A stretch of 64,000 nucleotides of DNA, taken from assembly GCA_035248685.1 (NCBI GenBank), contig DATFHF010000073.1, positions 20,062 through 84,061 of the forward strand. Direction: 5' to 3'. Every line of letters starts with the position of its first letter. The stretch's first letter is position 1. Below the pieces are notes generated by a model. The model ran no database searches. It saw only the letters and a list, made by a program, of their open reading frames with translations, and was not told the DNA's origin. Both the position numbers and the translations under genes were made by a program. Below, piece after piece: positions 58,690 through 64,000 of this stretch. The stretch comes from Jatrophihabitans_A sp035248685 (GTDB taxonomy: Bacteria > Actinomycetota > Actinomycetes > Mycobacteriales > Jatrophihabitantaceae).

Positions 58690-59274
58690 GTCGGTGATGG
58701 CGTAGCCGAGGTCGAGCAGCATCAGGCGCAGTAGAGGCAAGGACAGGCCGACCACATTGTGGTGATCGCCGGCGATTGATTCGACGAACCAGCTGCCCAG
58801 CGCGTCGATGGTGAACGCCCCGGCCACTTTCAGTGGCTCACCGGTGGCCACATAGGCCTCGATCTCGGCATCGGACGGCGAAGCGAACCGCACTAACGTG
58901 CTGGCTACCCGCTCCACCCGGCGAGCGGCTACCCCGTCCAGGACCTCGATCAGGGTGTGGCCGGTGTGCAGTGTCCCGGTGTGCCCGCGCATCGATTTCC
59001 AGCGCAGCACCGCTTCCTCGGCCGAGGCCGGCTTGCCTAGGGCGACACCGTCCAGTTCCAGCAGCGAGTCGCAGCCGAGCAACAACGCCGACCCAGTAAT
59101 CCGGGTAGTCACCGAACGAGCCTTCGCACTCGCCAGCGCCTGCACCAGCTCGGCCGCCGAATCAGCGGTGATCGCTTCCTCGTCCACCCCGGAAAGGATC
59201 ACCTCGGGCTCGACACCCGCTGCGCGCAGCGTTTGCAGCCGGGCGGGGGAGGCCGAGGCCAGCACGAAGCGCAC
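58669..59274 (-). CDS. maf: Maf-family nucleoside triphosphate pyrophosphatase
   Basis: 201 residues. FVLASASPARLQTL (about 3-16), the Asp/Glu metal site in SGVDEEAI, GCDSLLELDG (about 70), LGKP, RGHTGTLHTGHTLIEV and the C-terminal GDHHNVVGLSLPLLRLML are family features. Maf proteins hydrolyse non-canonical or methylated dNTP/NTP to monophosphates (house-cleaning). The GTG at 59274 has TTGGAG upstream. In mycobacteria maf follows accE5; here an acyl-CoA dehydrogenase and mtnP lie between. Confidence 0.93.
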   Translation of the reverse strand: MRFVLASASPARLQTLRAAGVEPEVILSGVDEEAITADSAAELVQALASAKARSVTTRITGSALLLGCDSLLELDGVALGKPASAEEAVLRWKSMRGHTGTLHTGHTLIEVLDGVAARRVERVASTLVRFASPSDAEIEAYVATGEPLKVAGAFTIDALGSWFVESIAGDHHNVVGLSLPLLRLMLLDLGYAITDLPAKVA

Positions 59275-59361
59275 ACCGTCTCCAATCAGGGGCCAACGAG
59301 TGGAAATCTGACCACGTCCAGCGTGGCCAAAATGCCACCGGGGCGAAGAGCTAAGAAGGAC

Positions 59362-60510
59362 TTAGCCGAGCTTCATCGACCGGCCGATGATCTCCTTCAT
59401 GATCTCGGTGGCGCCGCCGTAGATCCGGGTCACCCGCGCGTCGGCGTAGGCCCGCGCGATTGGGTACTCCTGCATGTAGCCGTAACCGCCATGCAGCTGA
59501 AGGCACTTGTCGGCCACCCGACCCTGGAGCTCGGTCGCCCACCACTTGGCCTTGGCCGCGTCCTCGGGCGTCAGATCGCCAACCAATAGCGCGTCCACGC
59601 ACCGGTCGATGTAGGCCTGGGTGACATCCACCTCGGTAGCCACCTCGGCCAGCACGAACCGGGTGTTCTGGAGCGAGCCGATCGTGTTGCCGAACGCCTT
59701 GCGTTCCCGGACATAGTCGATGGTCCAGTTCAGCGCGGCCCGCGCCCCGGCCACCCCCGAGATAGCGATCGACATCCGTTCCTGAGGCAGGTTCGAGACC
59801 AGGCCGAGGAAGCCGGAACCGATATCGCCGAGCACGTTCTCGCGCGGCACCCGCACGTCGGTGAACGACAGCTCCGCGGTGTCCTGCGAGTGCATGCCGA
59901 GCTTGTCCAAGTTACGGCCCCGCTCGAAGCCGGCCATGCCCCGCTCGATGATGACCAGCGACAGGCCGCGGTGCTTCTCGGCGGAGGTACGCACCGCGGT
60001 GATTACCAGATCGGCATTGATGCCATTGGTGATGAAGGTCTTCGAGCCGTTGACGATCAGGTCGTCACCGTCGGCCACCGCGGACGTCCGGATGCCGGAC
60101 AGGTCAGAGCCCGCGCCTGGCTCGGTCATCGCCACCGCGGTGATCAGCTCACCGGAAGCGATACCGGGCAACCAGCGCTGCTTCTGCTCGTCGGTGCAGT
60201 AGCTCAGGAAATACGGCAGACAGATGTCGTTGTGCAGCGTGATGCCGAGACCCGCACCGCCGACACCGGCCAGCATCAGCTCCTCGCCGAGGATCTGGTT
60301 GAACCGGAAATCGGCAACCCCACCGCCGCCGTACTGCTCCGGAATCTGCATGCCGAGAAAGCCGTTCCGGCCGGCCGCGGTGAACAGCTCGCGGGGCGCC
60401 AGGCCGGCCGACTCCCAGTCCAGATAGCTCGGCAGCATCTCCTTGGCGATGAACGTCCGAGCCGCGTCGGCGAAGGCCAGGTGGTCGGAGTCGTAATGCT
60501 TGCGCTGCAT
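59362..60510 (-). CDS. Acyl-CoA dehydrogenase
   Basis: 382 residues from ATG 60510 (GGGAG 7 nt upstream). ITAVAMTEPGAGSDLSGIR (about 120-138), VNGSKTFITNGINADLVI, NVLGDIGSGFLGLVSNLPQE, and GGYGYMQEYPIARAYADARV at the C-terminus. The C-terminal catalytic region VTRIYGGATEIMKEIIGRSM has Glu at the base position of the long-chain/isovaleryl groups. Substrate unknown; no adjacent acyl-CoA ligase. It differs from the dehydrogenase at 54.5 kb. It is divergent from mtnP. Confidence 0.92.
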   Translation of the reverse strand: MQRKHYDSDHLAFADAARTFIAKEMLPSYLDWESAGLAPRELFTAAGRNGFLGMQIPEQYGGGGVADFRFNQILGEELMLAGVGGAGLGITLHNDICLPYFLSYCTDEQKQRWLPGIASGELITAVAMTEPGAGSDLSGIRTSAVADGDDLIVNGSKTFITNGINADLVITAVRTSAEKHRGLSLVIIERGMAGFERGRNLDKLGMHSQDTAELSFTDVRVPRENVLGDIGSGFLGLVSNLPQERMSIAISGVAGARAALNWTIDYVRERKAFGNTIGSLQNTRFVLAEVATEVDVTQAYIDRCVDALLVGDLTPEDAAKAKWWATELQGRVADKCLQLHGGYGYMQEYPIARAYADARVTRIYGGATEIMKEIIGRSMKLG

Positions 60511-60587
60511 CTGGCGCTCCCAATGCTTGGACGTCCTAGTAAACCTAGTATCGCCTGTCCGACACGGGATAGCCAAAACCGGCTCGA

Positions 60588-60593
60588 TACGGT
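60588..60593 (+). promoter_or_regulatory. Predicted -10 (TACGGT) of leaderless mtnP
   Basis: TACGGT, GTCGAC, ATG 60600. Confidence 0.5.
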
Positions 60594-60599
60594 GTCGAC

Positions 60600-61418
60600 A
60601 TGACGGCAGGCGCGGAGTTCGGGGTTATCGGCGGTTCCGGTTTCTACTCGTTGCTGGACGACGCCGAAACCATTGAGGTCGACACTCCGTACGGCCGGCC
60701 CAGTGATGCGGTGACGCTCGGCACCATCGCCGGCCGCCGGGTCGCCTTCCTGCCGAGGCACGGGGCCGACCACCGCTTCCCGCCGCACCGGGTGCCGTAC
60801 CGGGCGAACGTGTACGCACTGCGCTCGCTGGGCGTGCGCCAACTGGTGACCGCATCGGCGGTCGGATCGCTCCGCGCCGATCTCGGGCCCGGCCGGTTGG
60901 TGCTGCCCGACCAGATCATCGACCGGACCTGGGGACGGCCGCACACCTACAGCGACGACGATCGGGGCGTGGCGCACCTCAGCTTCGCCGACCCGTACTG
61001 CCCGGTCGGCCGGGCCGCGGCGATCCGGGCTGCCGGGGCAGCAGGTGAAAATCTGGTCGGGACGGGCACCCTGGCGGTGATCAACGGCCCACGGTTCTCC
61101 ACCCGCGCCGAATCGGTGGACCTGCAACGCACCGGGGCATCCATCATCGGCATGACGGCGATGCCCGAGGCGACGCTGGCCCGGGAGCTGGCGCTGTGCT
61201 TCACCTCGCTGTGCCTGGTCACCGACCACGACGCCGGGGTCGAGGCCGGCACCGGTGTCACCCACGCCCAGGTGCTGGAGATGTTCGCGCTGAACCTGCC
61301 TCGGATGCGGCAATTGCTGGTGGCGACGCTGGCCGAGCTGCCCGCCGAGCAGGGCCAGGGTGGTTGCGGCTGCGCCGACGTGTTGGACGGACTGACCCTG
61401 CCGTACCCGCTGCCCTGA
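60600..61418 (+). CDS. mtnP: S-methyl-5'-thioadenosine phosphorylase
   Basis: 272 residues, trimeric PNP superfamily. VIGGSGFYSLLDD (about 9-21), phosphate-site RHGADHRFPPHRVPYRANVY (about 58-77), GRPHTYSDDD, VINGPRFSTRAES and the MTAP segment GMTAMPEATLARELALCF (about 182-199). It splits methylthioadenosine (from polyamine or other SAM use) to adenine and methylthioribose 1-phosphate. In mycobacteria related genes lie apart from accD5; here it stands between two acyl-CoA genes. The ATG follows a leaderless promoter. It ends 7 nt before a long hairpin. Confidence 0.92.
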   Translation: MTAGAEFGVIGGSGFYSLLDDAETIEVDTPYGRPSDAVTLGTIAGRRVAFLPRHGADHRFPPHRVPYRANVYALRSLGVRQLVTASAVGSLRADLGPGRLVLPDQIIDRTWGRPHTYSDDDRGVAHLSFADPYCPVGRAAAIRAAGAAGENLVGTGTLAVINGPRFSTRAESVDLQRTGASIIGMTAMPEATLARELALCFTSLCLVTDHDAGVEAGTGVTHAQVLEMFALNLPRMRQLLVATLAELPAEQGQGGCGCADVLDGLTLPYPLP

Positions 61419-61424
61419 ACCTGG

Positions 61425-61491
61425 CGGCATTGTGCGGCCCGAGCAGGCGGCGCGCCGGCCGAAAACCGCCATCTCGGGCCGCACAATGCCG
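61425..61491. terminator. Long hairpin with 19-bp perfect stem between convergent mtnP and accE
   Basis: CGGCATTGTGCGGCCCGAG (61425-61443) pairs exactly with 61473-61491. The 29-nt loop holds GGCGG and CCGCC (61446, 61466), so the stem can extend inward. It serves both converging genes. Confidence 0.8.
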
Positions 61492-61502
61492 GAATGGACG
61501 GC

Positions 61503-61754
61503 CTATACCCAGCGGGAGTTGCGCCAGGCGTCCGGACCGGCCGGCGGCGGTTGCCGGAGCCGCAACGACAGGTCGGACCAGCCGGTTGGCCGAGTCGGCG
61601 GGTCAGCGGTTCCGGTGCCAGCGGCCCGGCTCAGTAGCACGGCGGTGACCGCGGCCAACTCGGCATCGGTCGGATTGCCGGCGACTATCCGCAGCACCGG
61701 TCGGCTGTCCGCAAGCTCGTCCGGCTGTTCTTCGTCCGGTCGGTCGGCTGTCAT
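61503..61754 (-). CDS. accE: Acyl-CoA carboxylase epsilon subunit
   Basis: 83 residues. The core RPVLRIVAGNPTDAELAAVTAV (about 18-39) and the C-terminal DAWRNSRWV are the conserved parts of the small epsilon subunit; the middle is a flexible Pro/Ala/Thr linker. Epsilon stimulates assembly of the AccA3-AccD5 complex. ATGA overlap with accD5 (4 nt) shows one operon, in mycobacterial order. Confidence 0.9.
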   Translation of the reverse strand: MTADRPDEEQPDELADSRPVLRIVAGNPTDAELAAVTAVLLSRAAGTGTADPPTRPTGWSDLSLRLRQPPPAGPDAWRNSRWV

Positions 61755-63361
61755 AGCGGGATGTTGCCGTGCTTCTTCGGCGGCAGGGTCTGCCGCTTGG
61801 TCTTCAGGATCCGCAGCGATTTCACCAGTAGCGCCCGGGTCTGCGAGGGCGGGATTACCGTGTCGACATAACCACGTTCGGCCGCGACGTACGGGTTCAC
61901 CAGGGTGTCCTCGTACTCGCCGACCAGCTCGGCGCGCCGGCTCTCCTGCTCGTCCGGACGATCTTCCAGCGCAGACAACTCCTTGCGGTACAAGATGTTC
62001 GTCGCGCCCTGGGCACCCATCACCGCGATCTGCGCGGTCGGCCAGGCCAGGTTGACGTCGGCGCCCAGGTGCTTGGAACCCATCACGTCGTACGCGCCGC
62101 CGAATGCCTTGCGGAGGATCACCGTGATCTTCGGGACGGTGGCCTCACCGTAGGCGAAGATCAGCTTGGCGCCGCGCCGGATGATGCCCTGCCATTCCTG
62201 ATCGGTACCGGGCAGGAAGCCTGGCACGTCCACCAGGGTCAGTACCGGGATGTTGAACGCGTCGCAGGTACGGACGAACCGCGCTGCCTTTTCCGATGCG
62301 TTGATATCCAGGCAGCCGGCGAAGTGCAGCGGCTGGTTGCCGACAACACCGATCGGCGCGCCTTCGACCCGAGCGAAACCGCAGACGATATTCGGTGCGA
62401 ACAGCGCATGCACTTCGAGGAACTCCCCGTCGTCGACGAGGCGTTCGACGATGGTGTGGATGTCATAGGGCTGATTGGCCGAATCCGGAATGAAGGAATC
62501 CAGGAACTCGTCGTCCTCGGTGACCGCCAGCTCGGCCGGTGCGTCGAACGCCGGCGGCAGATCCATGTTGTTGGCAGGCAGGTAGGACAACAGGGCCTTG
62601 ACGTAGTCGATCGCGTCCTGCTCGTCACTGCCCAGATAGTGGGCGTTACCGGAGGTGGTGTTGTGTACCCGGGCACCACCTAGGTCCTCCATGCTCACGT
62701 CCTCGCCGGTGACGGTCTTGATCACGTCCGGGCCGGTGATGAACATCTGCGAGGTTTGGTCGACCATCACTACGAAATCGGTCAGCGCCGGTGAGTAGAC
62801 GTGGCCGCCCGCGGCTGCCCCCATGATCAGCGAAATCTGCGGGATCACCCCGGAGGCCTGCACGTTGCGATAGAAGATCTCGCCGTACAGGCCGAGGGAA
62901 ACCACGCCCTCTTGGATCCGCGCGCCACCGCCCTCGTTGATGCCGATCAGCGGGCAGCCGTTGCGCAGCGCGAAGTCCTGGATCTTGACGATCTTCTCGC
63001 CGTACACCTCACCGAGTGCGCCGCCGAACACCGTAACGTCTTGGCTGAAAACGCAGACCGGACGGCCGTCCACCGTGCCGTAGCCGGTCACCACCCCGTC
63101 GCCGTACGGGCGGCGGTCGGCCATCCCGAACGTAGTGGACCGATGCCGGGCCAGTTCGTCGAACTCGACGAAGGAATCCTCGTCGAGCAGCATCATTACC
63201 CGTTCCCGAGCGGTGCGCTTGCCTTTGGCATGTTGCTTCTCGACCGCTCGGGCCGAGCCGGCGTGCACTGCCTCGTCGTAGCGCCGCTCCAGCTCGGCGA
63301 GCTTGCCCGCGGTGCTATGCGGATCCGGCTCGTTGACCGGGGGGACGGACTCAGCACTCAT
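61751..63361 (-). CDS. accD5: Propionyl-CoA carboxylase beta subunit (carboxyltransferase, AccD5 type)
   Basis: 536 residues from ATG 63361 (TTG 63367 adds two). HAKGKRTARERVMMLLDEDSF (about 41-60), VFSQDVTVFGGALGEVYGEK, GINEGGGARIQEGVVSLG, LIMGAAAGGHVYSPALTDF, and in the C half LVDVPGFLPGTDQEWQGIIR and RKAFGGAYDVMGSKHLG. It transfers CO2 from biotin on AccA3 to propionyl-CoA, giving methylmalonyl-CoA for MutAB and for methyl-branched lipids. The accE gene overlaps its stop. It is divergent from birA, with 59 bp between starts. Confidence 0.95.
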   Translation of the reverse strand: MSAESVPPVNEPDPHSTAGKLAELERRYDEAVHAGSARAVEKQHAKGKRTARERVMMLLDEDSFVEFDELARHRSTTFGMADRRPYGDGVVTGYGTVDGRPVCVFSQDVTVFGGALGEVYGEKIVKIQDFALRNGCPLIGINEGGGARIQEGVVSLGLYGEIFYRNVQASGVIPQISLIMGAAAGGHVYSPALTDFVVMVDQTSQMFITGPDVIKTVTGEDVSMEDLGGARVHNTTSGNAHYLGSDEQDAIDYVKALLSYLPANNMDLPPAFDAPAELAVTEDDEFLDSFIPDSANQPYDIHTIVERLVDDGEFLEVHALFAPNIVCGFARVEGAPIGVVGNQPLHFAGCLDINASEKAARFVRTCDAFNIPVLTLVDVPGFLPGTDQEWQGIIRRGAKLIFAYGEATVPKITVILRKAFGGAYDVMGSKHLGADVNLAWPTAQIAVMGAQGATNILYRKELSALEDRPDEQESRRAELVGEYEDTLVNPYVAAERGYVDTVIPPSQTRALLVKSLRILKTKRQTLPPKKHGNIPL

Positions 63362-63420
63362 GGGCAATGAGCCTAGCGCGGCTACCAGACCGGCACTGTC
63401 GGCAACTGGCAGGAGACAAT

Positions 63421-64000
63421 ATGGCGGTGCCCGAGGATCCCCGCGCCCCGCTGGACCTAGCTGAGATCAACCGGCTGGCCGTCGGCGGCTGGCAGCTGTC
63501 CGTAGTAGCGAGCACCGGGTCCACCAACAGCGACCTGCTGGTGGCAGCGGCCGCCGGGGCCGCGGACCGCACCGTGCTGGCCGCCGAGCTGCAAACCGGC
63601 GGCCGGGGCCGGCTGGACCGGCAGTGGAGCAGCCCGCGCGGAGCCGGCCTGACCTTCTCGATGCTATTGCGCCCGACCGTCCCGGTGGCCGCCTGGGGCT
63701 GGCTGCCGCTGCTGGCCGGGCTGGCCCTGTGCCGTGCGGTCGGTGCCGGCGCCCGGCTGAAGTGGCCGAACAACCTGCTGCTGGGCCCGGACGACGGCAA
63801 GGTGGCCGGCATCCTGGCGCAGGCAACCGACGATGCGGTGGTGGTCGGGGTCGGGCTCAACGTGACGCTGACCGCAGCCGAATTACCGGTGGCCACCGCG
63901 ACCTCACTTGCTCTTCAGAGCAGCCGACAACTGGACCGGTCGGTGTTGCTGGCGCAGTTCCTGACCGAGTTCGATGCCGTACTGGGCCGCTGGACGGCCG
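63421..64000 (+). CDS. birA: Biotin--[acetyl-CoA-carboxylase] ligase, 3' end outside window
   Basis: 193 residues visible. Biotinyl-AMP site: VVASTGSTNSDLLV (about 25-38), QTGGRGRLDRQWSSPRG (about 60-76) and KWPNNLLL (about 119-126), then the GKVAGILAQ strand and VVVGVGLNVTL. The usual KWPND has Asn for Asp here. There is no N-terminal DNA-binding domain, so it is a class I ligase that biotinylates AccA3 but does not repress. ATG 63421 has CAGGAG 5 nt upstream. The frame has no stop before the window end. Confidence 0.92.
   Translation, partial: MAVPEDPRAPLDLAEINRLAVGGWQLSVVASTGSTNSDLLVAAAAGAADRTVLAAELQTGGRGRLDRQWSSPRGAGLTFSMLLRPTVPVAAWGWLPLLAGLALCRAVGAGARLKWPNNLLLGPDDGKVAGILAQATDDAVVVGVGLNVTLTAAELPVATATSLALQSSRQLDRSVLLAQFLTEFDAVLGRWTA

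Overview
The window is about 67-68% GC and nearly wall-to-wall coding, with many ATGA/GTGA junctions and GTG starts. It looks chromosomal, from a mycothiol-producing actinobacterium. Pointers are a mycothiol S-conjugate amidase, an HU protein with a long Lys/Ala tail, split acyl-CoA carboxylases with a small epsilon subunit, and a DUF5313-type membrane protein. From memory, two stretches follow Mycobacterium tuberculosis gene order: greA/mca/small membrane protein (Rv1080c-Rv1083), and the series birA, accD5, accE, maf, accA3, lpdA, gamma-glutamylcyclotransferase, amiA/B, purine nucleoside phosphorylase, pmmB, upp (Rv3279c-Rv3309c). A mutAB-meaB operon and an isovaleryl-type acyl-CoA island are interleaved with the second series. 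Genus cannot be fixed from the sequence.

Layout: 1-0.48 kb partial membrane protein; 0.7-4.6 kb deacetylase/acetyltransferase pair (acuC-pat); 5-9.4 kb GNAT, HU, VWA protein and AAA ATPase; 9.4-13.7 kb greA, mca, arfB, lipoprotein, add; 13.7-26.7 kb accessory stretch (ArsR/SRPBCC pair, secreted Asp-box protein, methyltransferase-like and ArsC-like genes, amidohydrolase-peptidase pair, ABC exporter, small secreted protein, oxidoreductase, Arg/Asp-rich protein); 26.7-30.5 kb MFS pump and amidase; 30.5-41.2 kb nucleoside salvage (two ALDH genes, deoC, upp, pmmB, SDR, punA) interrupted by a lipoprotein and a secreted Ig-domain protein; 41.3-46.4 kb mutA-mutB-meaB; 46.4-52.2 kb amidohydrolase, lpdA, thioesterase, YceI; 52.3-57.3 kb accA3, MerR regulator, acyl-CoA dehydrogenase, carboxyltransferase; 57.5-58.7 kb low-GC orphan; 58.7-64 kb maf, acyl-CoA dehydrogenase, mtnP, accE, accD5, birA (cut by the window end).

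The genes form a readable metabolic logic. Add and PNP feed nucleosides to ribose/deoxyribose 1-phosphate, the PMM-family mutase and DeoC lead to glyceraldehyde 3-phosphate plus acetaldehyde, and the ALDH pair beside deoC can oxidise the aldehyde to acetate. AcuC and Pat plausibly control acetate activation. AccA3 with its beta subunits, AccE and BirA make methylmalonyl-CoA from propionyl-CoA; MutAB with MeaB converts it to succinyl-CoA. A MerR-type regulator with a clear operator sits at the head of the acyl-CoA dehydrogenase/carboxylase genes.

Most interesting signals: a leaderless promoter grammar (TANNNT-like -10, exactly 6 nt, then GTG/ATG) at about thirteen genes; a split, ALDH16-like pair of one catalytic and one active-site-less ALDH gene overlapping by 8 nt; a MIRU-like dispersed repeat, including a tandem pair fitted around a stop codon; a low-GC orphan membrane/coiled-coil gene inside the conserved backbone; and an LpdA homologue with a CxxxxC pair but no His-Glu dyad. 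I did not see tRNA, rRNA, IS elements, prophage or CRISPR arrays.
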